Source: Beverwykella pulmonaria
Lineage: Eukaryota > Ascomycota > Dothideomycetes > Pleosporales > Melanommataceae
NCBI GenBank assembly: GCA_001599595.1
Contig: BCHH01000009.1
Span: 174,099-238,098 of the forward strand
Reading direction: 5' to 3'
Length of the DNA stretch: 64,000 nt
Shown here: piece by piece, positions 44,985 through 56,283 of the stretch
Layout: the number at the start of each line of letters is the position of its first letter
Numbering within the stretch: position 1 is the stretch's first letter
Program-made: the position numbers and the translations under genes
The notes under the pieces: generated by a model
What the model saw: the letters and a program-made list of their open reading frames with translations, nothing else
Told to the model about the DNA's origin: nothing
The model's database searches: none

Positions 44985-46090
44985 TCTTCGATAATGGAGA
45001 TAATGCCAAAGGTTGAATTAAACCTTGCAGCTTCTGGTTGTTCTTTCCTCACGTTGTCAGCCGAGATACGTAGCACCATCTACTCCATTCTATTCGATCG
45101 ACCAGAGATACCCCTCGAGGAAACGATCCTTCGAAACACCCACAGAGTCTAAGATTGAGTAAACGAGACTGATGGAAGATTAGCGCTGCACTTTTACGCA
45201 CTTATCAACAAATCTAAACAGAAACAAACGGTATCCTACTCTCTAACGATTCGTCCTTCATCGAGCATCCAGTCACTACTTGTCGATTGGAGCAAGTGCA
45301 CTCTCAGCGAAATACCAAATCAACGGCACTTCGCAAGGTTATCATCGAAATCCCATTAAGTCTTGAAAACCCGAATGCTATCCGGGGTGAAAGCGTGGAC
45401 GATGATCTGGGACTCCTAAGGGTCAATTATGGACTACGGAGCTCTATCTGCAATCAACCCTGGAAGGCTGACAACGTCGCCGTCTAAGTCATAGCAATAG
45501 ATCCAAGCACTTCCTTTGATAGGTTCGAAAAGCTCCGGATATGGCTCCGAGAGGAGGTACTCGGTATCAAATATCCTTGGAAGATGATCTTCCAGCAATC
45601 CGAAGGCGATCTTATTTCAACGGAACAACCCATCAGACACTCAATCCAACTAAAGGTTCGAATTGGACACCACAGAATCTTTGCAGCAACTCCGAATCAG
45701 CATCCTGGATTTCTTGAAGATCACTTGCTCCCTATTATAAGTAGTCCGAATATTGTCCACTTCACACATTATCGCCAGAAAAGTGGCAAAAAACACGAAG
45801 AGAATCATGGAATTGTGCTGCGAAGCATTAGATAGAGCTACTTTGTCCTCTTAACCAAGCTGCTTCAAACACACCCAGAGAAGGCGAACCTTCCCTACCT
45901 AGAGGTCTCCATCAATGGCTACGGTCTAGCAGTAGAAGCAGTCCACTCGCACGATGAAGATTCAAATGAGGTATATGAAGGCTCACGATATTTCAAGAAC
46001 GCTGAGCTAAGTATCATAAGCACAGAGACGTTGGCACATCAGCATGCTCTCGTATCTCGATCAGGTCTTGGGAGTAGAAGACATTCATGA
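44985..46090 (+). pseudogene. decayed F-box-like (LPAELRNxIY-type) gene
   Basis: The start region encodes SGCSFLTLSAEIRSTIYSIL, a degenerate form of the F-box-like opening common in Dothideomycete gene families, and ends at a stop near 45150. A second frame from about 45173 onward reads ISAALLRTYQQI, stop, TETNGILLSNDSSF, the ALLRTCxQIYxE motif with the Tyr codon replaced by TAA (45215-45217). The same frame continues with TALRKVIIEIPLSLENP, a TAA at 45485-45487, then FEKLRIWLREEVLG, a TAG at 45833-45835, and LLQTHPEKANLPYLEVSI to about 46090. One frameshift and three stops over 1.1 kb show a non-functional copy. These proteins are thought to be substrate adaptors, but specific roles are unknown. 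Confidence 0.7.
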
Positions 46091-47222
46091 GAGGGACCGA
46101 CGTGTTCCTTCACTGGACCGTGTATCTTCTTTGTTGGATTTGCACTACTATCTATACGGAGGAACGCCTTTGTAAGTAACATGATTGTTTGTTAAAGCGA
46201 ACTTTTGGGTGAAAACGGAGATTTTTGCCAAGAATCGTAAATGTGTATCAAGCAAACAAAGCAAAGTGGTTGCTCTGTGTTCCGAGACTGCTGCGAGTCC
46301 TTTGAGATTAGCTTGCCCCGGCCATTCGTGTTTACCGCTCGTAAGAACATGTACGCCTGGGACGCCTTTTCTAATCTGCATCCCTTCGAAGGCTATTTGT
46401 GTACATGCGCGCAATTCGCCGTCACAATAGTATGCGGCTTAAGCCGTCAAGCACGAGGTCACGCCTTTCCATTTGCTCCCTGAAATTACTCTGCCATTGG
46501 TGAGGTCATATTATAACTCTCGCAGTGGGCCTATTTGTCCGTAGGAATTCGGAATAATCTCAAGTGGGATGCCTAATGTCTTCAGCCCCTCATGCGGCCT
46601 GTTTCATGGGAAGCATGTATGCCCGTCCTGCCACGTTCTTTCATATTGGTCTGGAAACAAATCTACCACTTGTGCAAAGCGGAATTTAAGTGAGGGCCAC
46701 AATAGAGAATAAATACAGGAAAAGACGATATTTAAGGGTAAAAAGAAGTACAAAGGAAATTGGCGTTGCTCAGCCCCGGACCGATGCGATCTTGCGGCAA
46801 TATAATCCGAAAGAGGACTAAGGGGAGGCCGTGAACATCGTACGTCAGATATAAGGCCTTTCACCTTTCTAGGTGTTTCGGCTGTGTGGCCTTACCCTGG
46901 CACACCCACGGCTGCATATCGTTGGTTAGGTATCTGTAAACCTCGCCTGTTTCCATTTCGCTGTTCTCGATATAGTACCAACTGCAAGCCTTGCGCCTAC
47001 ATCTAGGAGACTTTTACTGATTTCAAATTCACAGCGCATTCCAGTGTCCGTATAGGACTTCCCGCCTCATTTCCGCTCGATGCTCACAGCCACAGATAAA
47101 GTTCATACAAATGGCAAACATTTTCCTATGCATATTTCCTACATCCAATCCGTTCATCATCTATCAAAACACTCGCTGCAAGCTCCAAATTCTTTTACTA
47201 TCAATCTTTCTAACACTTCAAT
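46091..47222. other. intergenic, upstream of the metalloprotease
   Basis: About 1.1 kb, AT-richer near its right end. Short frames only. It holds the metalloprotease promoter; I see no distinctive motif. Confidence 0.5.
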
Positions 47223-48110
47223 ATGAAACTCTCATCATTCCTCCTCGCTTCTCTTGCGCCTTCTGCTTTAGCAGTGTGCTTGAATGAGGACTACGACCAT
47301 GATCCACTAAACATCTCAGCTACTATGAGCAAACGTGCCTTCCACGACCTCAAGACCCGTGATCTTTCAAACATCGATCTATACATCCACATCTTCACTG
47401 CCGCCGACCCAGACGCCGCTATTGGCCCTGCGCTCGCCGACCAAGTCACCTCCTTAAACAACTGGTTCGAGCCGTATGGCTTTCATTTCACCCACAAGTT
47501 CTCGAACTTTGTAGTTTCCCCCACTTGGGCCTCCGATATCGACGTAGACAAGGAGAACAAAATGAACCAAACCCATCGCGGTGATTACCAGTCACTGAAC
47601 GTGTACATGATCGAGGGCGCACACAGTGGCGTGTGCTCTCTTCCCCTCGGCTTAGAGAACGCGATCGATCAACGCTCGCTTTACGGAGACGGATGCTTCG
47701 TCCCTCTGACGGCGCCCTCGTCGAAAGAAGCCGGCGTCATGGTTCACGAGATCGGTCACTGGTTGGGACTACTGCACACATTCCAGGGTGGTTGCGAGGG
47801 CGACGGTGATTTCTGCGACGACACGGCGCCCCAGAATGGCGCTTCTTTAGGCCATGCCGCGATTCCTGGTGACCTCAATAGCTGTCCTGCTGAGGAGACT
47901 TGCGGTGCCGGTAAGGGTTTGGCGAATGTTAAGAACCACGTAAGTGAATATGTTTGGGTTTGAGGATTTGGAGAGCTAATAGTGGTGTAGATGGACTATA
48001 GTGACTGTGCTCATGAGTTTACACCTTGCCAGGTTGGACGCATGGCGTCTTCTTGGAATGATCTTAGGAAGGGCAGGGCTCTTGCAGAGGGAGTGGTGGT
48101 GAGATGGTAG
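47223..48110 (+). CDS. secreted M43-type (MEP1-like) metalloprotease
   Basis: Exons are 47223-47939 and 47991-48110, giving 278 residues. The start has a clear signal peptide (MKLSSFLLASLAPSALA). The zinc site HEIGHWLGLLH (H175, E176, H179, H185) is the extended HExxHxxGxxH motif of metzincins. After splicing NHMDYSD supplies the Met-turn at M240. Cysteines around it (CSLPLG, GDGCFVP, GGCEGDGDFCDD, CPAEETCG) fit the disulfide pattern of fungal MEP1 / cytophagalysin-type proteases. The family digests extracellular proteins and is often expanded in plant- and animal-associated fungi. The C-terminus (RMASSWNDLRKGRAL) is normal for the family, so the gene appears intact. The 51-bp intron starts GTAAGT and ends TAG. 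Confidence 0.92.
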
Positions 48111-48809
48111 ACTGTTCTAAATACTGATGTTTTGCAGAGATTTATGATACGTCTGAACATGGTCCGGTTCAATTTCTCGTGATAGACAAGGAATTTCTTT
48201 TAAACAGAGTGGCCAATATCCTGTAAATAGAGTGGATTACTTCTCATAACTAGATTAGGGCGCGGTTTTAGGTTTCGCCGTCAAAAAGTGACCATTCCAG
48301 CCAGCATCATCCGGGGGCTTAGGGGACACTTTGTAGATAACCGCGGATTGTCGGCGTGCTATCAAATTGATTACATTTTCATTGCCTACCGCTGCTGACT
48401 ATGTACTTGACACGTTCCTTCAGTGGAACAGGCCTCGACGGCCCTGTAACTTTATTTGTGCTCCTTCACACTTATAGACCCTTTTTGTTGACTCTGCTCC
48501 ACACCAGACGTTGTGAAAAGAGCCGACAGCTCGTTATTCGAGGAATTAGCGTATAAGCTGTGGAACTGTTACATCTATCAACATTATTAAAACGTAATGG
48601 GAACCTTTTGGATGGGCTTGCGACTCGAAGTAATTCTTCCACGGCATCAAAATTGGGGGTTTTCTGTCGAGCAAAACAAGGATTTTCTACATAGCGAACT
48701 AGCCAGGATTCTTCCACTTCACTCCACCCCTAAAACATAAAGCAATCTGTAATTCTTCCATGTCCTATCTTTCTCCATAGGACCTATTTCTATCCACAGT
48801 AACTTTTAC
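48111..48809. other. intergenic between convergent genes
   Basis: 3' flanks of the metalloprotease and dioxygenase genes; AT-rich, short frames only. Confidence 0.5.
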
Positions 48810-49932
48810 CTAAATAGCAATCCCCCGCTTCACAATTCTGTCCATTCCGCCCATCAAAACGCTATCCTTCGCCTGCTTCTCATGCGAATCTGCAAAGGTT
48901 TGGTACTTGTTATCATGCCACTGCTTTGCTGAAATCTTCCTCCCCTCTGGATCCTCATATACAATTTCATTTTCCGGCCTTAAGAAGTACGCGATAGAAT
49001 ACCGATGCTCACTCAGCGTCTCACTAGTCGGAACAACGCGGTGCATGCAAGACGCTAACTTTTTCCCCGACAAAAAGCGCAAGGAATCGCCAACGTTGAT
49101 GATGGCGTGTCCGGGGCGAGGAGCCACCCACTCCCAGTCCTGCGTAGTCGGACTTAGAATTTGCAGACCCCATTGCCAGCTAAAGAGCAAGGTGAGCGAG
49201 CCGATGTCTGTATGCTGGTTGTGGCCGACGCAGGTGGGTGAGATGTCTTTTGGGTAGTGCAGGAGAACGAGCGTAGTGTTTGAGTCGTGGGAGTCGCGGT
49301 GGTGTTGTTCGAACCGTGCAGTGGGGGTGGTGTGTAGAGCGGTAGAGAGCGTGGACATGATCGTCATAGTTACGATGTGGGATTTAGAGATGAAGTCATC
49401 GAAAAGCCGTGGTTGGGCCTTTACAGCCTCAGGAAGCAGTGGGGAAGAGGCAGACATTTCGTCGCGGGCGACCTGAGATGTGTGAACAAGAAGGTCCATG
49501 ATTATGAATAGGAAATGTGGAGGTGATTGCAGTACCTTTAGTGTTTCGTAGTTGTCCTTGCTGTTGTGTTTGACACCAGCGAAGACGCCGGGAGGCTTAT
49601 AGCTTCAATGCATTGTTAGGATGACACTACTAGCTAGTATACATTTCAATTATTACTTACCCGTGCTTGTGAGTCCCACGATCGTCTCCCATTTTGACTT
49701 TCAAAGGTTGATCAAAGTAGGCTTCCATCACCTTGTACATCTTCTCTTCATCCTCCAAAAGACTGCGAGCGCTCTGTCCTTGGATGTCAACGTAGAAGAA
49801 GCCAGCAGTTTGGCACGCAAACAATAGCTTGGAGATCTCGCTTTGCTCTTGAGTGAGGAGCTTGGCGAAGTCGATGGTTTCAAGGTGAGCGATGGCACCC
49901 TCGGGCTGTTGGGGAACAACCGATCGAGACAT
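48810..49932 (-). CDS. 2-oxoglutarate/Fe(II)-dependent dioxygenase (isopenicillin N synthase-like)
   Basis: Exons on the minus strand are 49932-49661, 49602-49536 and 49472-48810, giving 333 residues. The N-terminal half has TIDFAKLL and LLFACQTAGFFYVDI, typical of the DIOX_N domain. The iron ligands are H200 and D202 in GHNQHTDIGSLTLLF and H257 in CMHRVVP; R270 and S272 in HRYSIAYF bind 2-oxoglutarate. Family members hydroxylate or desaturate small molecules or open rings; the substrate here is unknown. Splicing gives ETLKVARDEM, the usual family reading. The second intron (63 bp) is a multiple of three with no stop, and if kept would add 21 mostly hydrophobic residues. No biosynthetic backbone enzyme lies nearby, so a cluster role is not supported. 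Confidence 0.92.
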
Positions 49933-50627
49933 TGTGAAAGTGGGGAGATCAATGATGATGTGGAGTATTTATGAAGTTGGTTGAATTTGGTGTACTCTGC
50001 AGTTACCCTAAAGACATTTGAAGTGGCCCCTCTTTATACTTGTTTGGAGTCGGCCTCCAAGGCAATGGTCCACTAACAACTAAAGAGCAAGAAATCCTTT
50101 GCACCGAAGACCCACTCTTTCCATCTTCAGAGTCCTCTGCATCTTCAAGAAAGCAGTGTGCGTAATGCAACGGTGGATCATATGACGAACGTTCAAGCCC
50201 ACATGGCGAACTGAATGGAGGACTTGAGATGTGGAGAGGAGCTTTGGCCGATCATCCTCTTTTGCTGACCCGATTGAGGTGTTTATTCGGCCAAACGGCG
50301 TTGTGACCGAGTTTGTGATTCAAATGATACGGGAATACGGAGGAAACCGATGGAACCCGTAAGCCCAAGAAAGGTTTTACGGACCAGCGTTCACTTTCAG
50401 CTGCGTGTATGCGCCATTGTAACCTGCGGCAGGGTCACAATGACCGAGAACTGATGCGCGGCAGATCATGTCACCTCGAGACCCATAGAAGACTGGGATG
50501 AATCAGACAGGATTGGGCATATGCAGTAGGCCGTCCTACTTACGGGCCGCTCCAAACATGGGTGATGTTCAGGCGATCCATGCGGAAGTACCTATGATGG
50601 ATCGCTGTAGTAATGAGAGTAGAAAAA

Positions 50628-50660
50628 AGACGGCGGCGGCAGCAGCAGCAGCAGCAGCGA
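50628..50660. repeat. GGC/AGC trinucleotide microsatellite
   Basis: GGCGGCGGCAGCAGCAGCAG continuing as AGC units; simple repeat inside the gene-poor region. Confidence 0.75.
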
Positions 50661-51322
50661 AACGACCCAACGCCGTTCAAATAAAACAGAACACCATCAG
50701 AGCCGAAATCAGCGATATAGAAAACCTCGAAAACCGCTGTCGCATCGCTGGCGCACCCTGTGGGGGACGCACGTGGCTCGGAGCAGTCGCAAATAGTAAA
50801 GGGAAGGCAGGGAGCACTAGAAAAGCAAAAGTCCTGTAAATGCTAAATAGTAGAAGCTAATTAACTTCCTAACCAATATTAGAGGTACTCTTATGAGATT
50901 AGAGGAAAAAATCCCGCGTACATGATTGCACAAAAGCAGTGTAAAACTTAATTTTTTTCTAATCCGCACCCTCTAATTACAGGCAACACGCGCGGGAGCC
51001 CCCTTGTACAGCTGCCCATAGGCAATTTAAAAGAAACTAGACCAGCTTAACACCAGTAGAGAAAGAAAGAAAGAACGTTCTACAAAACTGTAGGCTACTA
51101 TTACTGCACAGACAGGTCGTAGAGTTGACGCCCCTATTGTGCAGCAACTAGTAATAATAACTAGAATACTAGAGGCAGAAAAAAACCTATATAGAACTCT
51201 TCTCTGCGACTTAACAATACATACAGGGGGTTTATACTGTCAGACAAATAAGAAGCAATAAAATAAAGGTGTATATAACAAAGAATTACCTAGTAAAAGT
51301 TTTGTGACGGTGGTGCTCGCCA

Positions 51323-51460
51323 GCTCGACCACACATCACATGAACATGTATCAGAGGTGAGGGCAGCAGGCGGTGAGCTCAACCACGCATCACAGGAACA
51401 TGCATCAGATGCGACATTGGCGCATGCTCAGCTCAACCACGTCGGATGACGTGCGCGCGC
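51323..51460. repeat. imperfect 54-bp-period repeat, possible transposon relic
   Basis: GCTCGACCACACATCACATG at 51323 recurs as GCTCAACCACGCATCACAGG at 51377, and GCTCAACCACG again at 51431, each exactly 54 bp apart. The first 32 bases of copies 1 and 2 differ at four places, three of them transitions. The second half of the unit is hardly conserved. It may be part of a degraded long terminal repeat starting TGTGACGGTGG (51303), but I could not find matching ends or a target-site duplication. Confidence 0.5.
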
Positions 51461-53258
51461 CACGCCATGCCACACTCTCAGGACATGTTCGGTCGGCCGC
51501 GGCCCGGACCGTACCCTTCTGTATTAGGATCGTTCTCCCTGAGTACCTCTCTCCTCTCTATCTTAGTGTACTTGAAATAGAGTCAACTTATCCTTTCATT
51601 TGCCTCCGGCATCCACGATAGTGAAGACCGTGCTCGTCATCACAAGTCTACCGGTATAGCATGCAGAGTCCGCAAACAGTGCGCCACGTCCTACTCTAAT
51701 ATCTATTTCGTAGCCAACTCTAGTTGCATCTAGTTGCAACAGCAAGGTGTAAGGACCTATACCAAATCTTCTCACCCTGATAGCGCTTTGGGAGCAGCCT
51801 GCATGCTAATCTAGAGCAGCTCAATGTCACAGCTCCACCTAGCAAACATAGAGAAGGAAACCAGGGAGTATCCCAGGACTAGATAGCTGGAAGTGATATC
51901 ATCCGCCTGAGGCGGAAGCATTAGTTCAGGAAACAGACTAGAATAAAGAAAGGGACATCAGTTGGGCGGCGGCGGGTATACGAAGTGCATGCGAAGCGAC
52001 AGCGCCTCCATTATCAAGGCAGGACAAAAGGCTTTACCCCAAGGGGCTTTTTCCTAAAGTAACGGCGATTCGCCCTCATAGACTGCAAATGAGCTCGGTA
52101 GAGTCTAAATAGAGTTAATAATAATAAGAGTCATAAAAACTGGGGTATACCAGATTAGTATGGATCACGTCAACGGGCACGTCAACAGTGGCATTATTTA
52201 AATTTCCGCGCCGGTCTTCGGAACAATTTACGTACTTGCTTACATTACTAGAGCCCCTCGGAGTTCTGTAGTTAGCCACCGGGTGCCTGGTTTTGGAGTA
52301 CGCATTGTCTTTTGTAGTTGTGTAGTAAAATTTCGCGCACTCTATTTAGAGACCACCAGCCTTTTTGTTCGTAAACGCAACGCTCCGAATTATTTTCCTC
52401 TAATATTCAGGTACAAATCCTACTGATATCTACGCTGCGCGAGTTTTCTCGGCACTGACAAGGCTTACAAGTTGCATCAAAACTTTAGTCAGGTACCTGT
52501 CAGTGATATTGGATAGTTCGGACAGTTGTTCCCAGTTAGTTAGGTTTTTACTCGGGCCCTCGGGCTTATTCCAAAATTTTGAGCCAAAATGCCGGTGCGT
52601 GGAGCCGAGTACCTGGCGAAATGATGCGGGTATGTATTCGGCTACTTTTGAACTCTAGGTGTGATCTTACTCTACAATCCTATTGGAGACGACCTCGGGA
52701 ATTGAATACCCCGCTCTTGGTACGTGGAACGGCAATAGTACATTACGAATAAACACGAGGATTTAGCTCGCATTTATGCAAGGTGAATAACCCTCGTTCA
52801 GGCAGGTGGGTGTTTGTTACTACAACCCTGTAAACAATCGGTGGGTCTTTGAAGGCTGAAAAGTAATAAGTACGAGAGGGGTGACGTGATGTACCCTGCT
52901 AAGAGTTCCTTCTACTACCGGTACTACGCCACAAACTATTATTATGCGCGAATAAAGCGGGGATGTCGTCCATAGTAATCTGATTGTCCCGAGTATAGCT
53001 CGTCACGCCATACCAATGTCGGAACTTGCGCAACATGTCTGTCTACCATCCAGGCGGCGGCAAGCTTTGCTTGCATTTGTCATTCGGGAGTGGATATGCT
53101 TCATAGGCCAGTTTTTACACATGAGCATTTAGCTGCCAAGAAATGTAAGATGTTGGTAGGAGCACCCAAGGTTCCAATTACCCATGTCTATGTGTCACTG
53201 CTCTTCCACACTCTTTCGCATTCCCACATCTAGGTATTTTCGGCTGAATCACGCCAAA

Positions 53259-54932
53259 ATGAATGGAAATGAACAGGTTCCCTTAGAACACCCACCAGAA
53301 CTTGAAAGCGGCCAAAACGAAGCAATCGGCCATCTGGTCGACTTTGACGGGCCAAGCGATCCATATAACCCACAAAACTGGCCGTTTAGCAAGAAAACAA
53401 TAACTACATTACTATATGGCCTCACAACGCTCAGTTCAACATGGGCAAGCGCTGCGTAAGTCGGTGCTACTTTCTTGAGAGGCACTCATTGCTGAAATGA
53501 ATTTGCCAGGTACTCTCCAGCGAACGAGATAGTAGCGCATGAGTACGGCGTTTCCAGTGATGTGGCAGTTATGGGAACAAGTATGCTCCTGCTTGGGTTC
53601 GTCGGGCCTCCAGCTCTCAACACTATCCTCTCTCACCCGCATACAGATTTGGATTTGGTCCGTTGGTATGGGCACCTCTCTCTGAAGTCTACGGAAGAAA
53701 ATGGGCTACAGTCGCGCCTTGCTTCATCGCGGCACTCTTTTCCTTTGCCACAGGGGCATCGAGAAATATTCAATCCATCATTGTCACCCGTTTTTTCTGT
53801 GGGTTCTTCGGCGCCGCGCCTATTATCTGCACGGGCGGCGCATTTGCGGATATGTGGGATGCGACACAGCGCGGGAATGCTATTGTTGGCTATGCGCTGG
53901 CGGTGGCGGCAGGACCTGTAAGACCTTCCCTTCACTTTGTGATTACAGTCATCTAATTGAAAAAAAGATATTTGGACCCATCGTTGGAGGTGCAATCGTG
54001 GTAAATGGGCTTTCTTGGAGATGGACTGAATACGTATATCACTGACTGCTCCTGTGCTGCCAATTGCTGAGAAAATACAGATAACTGGGATACTCCAAAT
54101 CGTCATTGTCTTGCTCGACGCCACATTCGTCTCTGAATCCTACGCTCCCCGCCTCCTAGTATACAAAGCAAGACACCTCCGCTCTCAAACAGGGAATCAA
54201 GGACTGCGCGCGGAATTCGAGGAAGGCGATATCAACGTATCCGCGCTCCTCAACAAATTTGGTGTTCGTCCCTGGCAAATGCTTTTCACCCCTATCTGTG
54301 GTCTAATCGCCCTCTACGCATCTTTTATATACGGTGTCTTCTATGCCTCCTTGGCCTCCTTTCCCATAATATTCCAGCACGACCGCGGCTGGGACCCGTT
54401 AACCGGTGCCCTCCCCTTCCTCGCCCTCCTTATCGGCATAATCCTTGGCTCTGCGCTAAACATACTCAACCAAGTTTACTTCTACAACCACCGTTGGGCG
54501 GCACGCACAGTCGAGAAGCCGATTCCTGAAGCTCGTCTCCCACCAATGATGCTTGGCTCCTTCCTATTTGCGGGCGGGCTGTTTATATTAGGCTGGATGT
54601 CGCACCCACGGTTTCACTGGGCAATTCCAACCTCAGGCGCCATGCTCGTGGGCTTCGGATATTACACTATCTTTCAGTCCGCACTGAACTACCTTGTTGA
54701 CACGTTCCAGCGGTGGGGAGCGTCTGCCATCGCAGCGAACACGTTCCTGAGGAGTATACTTGCGGCGGCGTTTCCTGCGATTGTCATTCCGATGTATAGG
54801 AGGCTAGGCACAGGGCTGGCCGCGAGTTGCTTCGCAGGATTTGCGACGGTGATGATTCCGATTCCTTTCGGATTCTACTTCTGGGGCGAGTGGTTGAGAG
54901 GAAAAGGGAAGTGGAGTTCGAATATGGGCTGA
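53259..54932 (+). CDS. MFS transporter, DHA1 (drug:H+ antiporter) type
   Basis: Exons are 53259-53455, 53510-53596, 53647-53917, 53968-54033 and 54081-54932, giving 490 residues with about 12 helices. The motif DPYNPQNWPFSKK just before helix 1 is typical of fungal DHA1 transporters (Tpo1/Flu1/Caf5/CTB4-like). Splicing rebuilds [22 protein letters not shown], the signature loop between helices 2 and 3, and SLIVTRFFCGFFGAAP-like helix 4. The C-terminal half has FYASLASFPIIF, GLFILGWMSHP and ANTFLRSILAAAFPA. Such pumps export toxic or self-made small molecules and polyamines; the substrate is unknown. Introns are all 47-54 bp. An in-frame ATG at 53184 would add 25 residues, but I chose 53259 for its CCAAAATG context. 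Pseudogenes and gene-poor DNA flank it. Confidence 0.9.
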
Positions 54933-55517
54933 TCAATTAAAGATATCGATGCTTTGGATACATAAGCTCTCATGGAGGATATTATCATGATAGAATATTG
55001 CCTTCAAATGATAGAATTTCGACTCCTTAATGCTCTAATTCAAGTTCAACCGAAAGGCTAAGTTACAATTTTACACTTTTACTACGAGATTTCTGATGGC
55101 ACATTGTCAAATGAATTGACAGTAGAAAAATATTGCAATTTCAGGGTTCTTGTAACCTCACCTCTCTTCCAGTTTGTTCCTCGTGTGCTACATGCCTGAG
55201 CTCGGTAGTGCTGAGCCAGAAGCCGCAAAAATGGTCCATGCTGAACCAGCACTTGACCACTATGCTGTTACTCATTCCATCTTTGTCGCGGTCATTTGAA
55301 CATTTACTAAAGCTTCACTACCTGGTCGGGGAGTGGACATGTTTGACTGTTCTTGTCGATATTGATTACTCGTGCGGGTAGTGTTTCACTTGCTCCGTGT
55401 CGAATTATGCGGAATGCAAATGTCTCTACCCATATTCGTGCTTTGGTCACCAATTCTAACCGGAGAAGCGACGCTTTTGATGTTATTCTCGAACAGATCT
55501 ATGTCACTTCTTGTAAG
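54933..55517. other. intergenic between MFS gene and pseudogene
   Basis: The 3' flank of the MFS gene; AT-rich at its left end, no motif-bearing frame. Confidence 0.5.
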
Positions 55518-56283
55518 TCAATGTTCAGACCCTTTTTAAAACACAGCGGCAATGAGTCCAGCGATTCTGAGCCAGGTGTAGACCTAATACACATCATCTT
55601 CCGTCTCGAACCATGCTGACAATGAAAAAATTATGTTGAGAGCTGCGAATCCAGAGTTAGCGATGATGAGGAGCCACAGTGCCGCGATAGGCAGTTGTGT
55701 GATAATTGTGCTGCTCTGTTCTTGTACGAGATGTGACTCTCAGGACGTCGTATGCATGGCGAGCGGAATAGTGGTTACCTTTGCCATGTTGAGTTCGTAT
55801 GCACGGAGAAAATGCTCGGGAGTCGATGTCTCTAGGTTCCGCAGCAGAGGGAGATTCGCATCTATTAAAGTCATGTCGCGCGAAGTTGTAAGCCAGCCGG
55901 ATGAGCCAATCAGTAGTATGCTAGCTATACCAACTGTTGAGCCGTTGCTGAGTTTGTTTGTCACGCGTTACTGTGTTGCCGATTGCAGTGTATGTAACGT
56001 GCCAAACTTCAAGGATGAGTTAGTTTGTCCAAAGTCCAAAGGGGATGTCATCGAGCTTCGGAAGACTGACCAGTTGTGATATGCGATAGAATAATAAGCT
56101 TACCATGATCTGAGAAAGATATAATCATGTTGTGAACCGAGCTGGGGAGTTCGATGTCGGATCCCTTGAGCAGCGCTGTTGATGCACCCATTGCTAAGGG
56201 GTTTTCCGCATCCCACTGCATGGCACTGATGTAACAAATGTCGACGCTTTCCAAATGAAGTCTTGATTCGGTAGACTCAGACC
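55518..56283 (-). pseudogene. decayed fungal membrane-protein gene
   Basis: On the minus strand a frame from about 56283 encodes LHLESVDICYISAMQWDAEN and LKGSDIELPSSVHNMIISFS, then meets a good donor (CATG|GTAAGC). Downstream another frame reads TNKLSNGSTVGIASILLIG and RAYELNMAKVTTIPLAMHTT, hits TGA (55740-55742), continues STIITQLPIAALWLLIIANS (a membrane helix), hits TAG (55584-55586), then VYTWLRIAGLIAAVF and TAA (55536-55538). The helix followed by a WLRIAGLIAAVF-like tail resembles C-termini of uncharacterised fungal membrane proteins. The TGA and TAG could come from CGA and CAG by C-to-T change, as repeat-induced point mutation would give. I recognise no named family. Confidence 0.5.

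Larger units (their letters stand above)
49933..53258. other. 3.3-kb gene-poor, AT-richer region
   Basis: No intact gene. The stretch 50860-53000 looks visibly richer in A/T than the left half of the window and has many stops in all frames. It contains a GGC/AGC microsatellite near 50630-50660, a 54-bp-period repeat from 51323, a hairpin CCGCC-TGA-GGCGG near 51905 and a short direct repeat of CACGTCAAC near 52168. The look is that of an old transposon graveyard, but I recognised no transposase or reverse-transcriptase fragment. The right end holds the MFS gene promoter. A frame at 50498-50839 (113 residues, Ala run) has no support. Confidence 0.45.

Noticed and set aside
45584..45835. 83-codon frame as an independent small gene
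   Set aside because: It continues in frame from the F-box-like pseudogene across an internal TAA; better explained as part of that relic.
49296..49320. tRNA T-loop-like GTTCGAAC
   Set aside because: Inside the dioxygenase coding sequence and without acceptor or anticodon stems. I found no tRNA, rRNA or CRISPR array in the window.
50498..50839. 113-codon frame with an Ala run
   Set aside because: The Ala run is a GGC/AGC microsatellite; the rest has no motif and lies in the gene-poor region.
47223..54932. Metalloprotease, dioxygenase and MFS transporter as a secondary-metabolite cluster
   Set aside because: No PKS, NRPS, terpene or DMATS backbone and no pathway regulator is present; genes are separated by several kb of gene-poor DNA.
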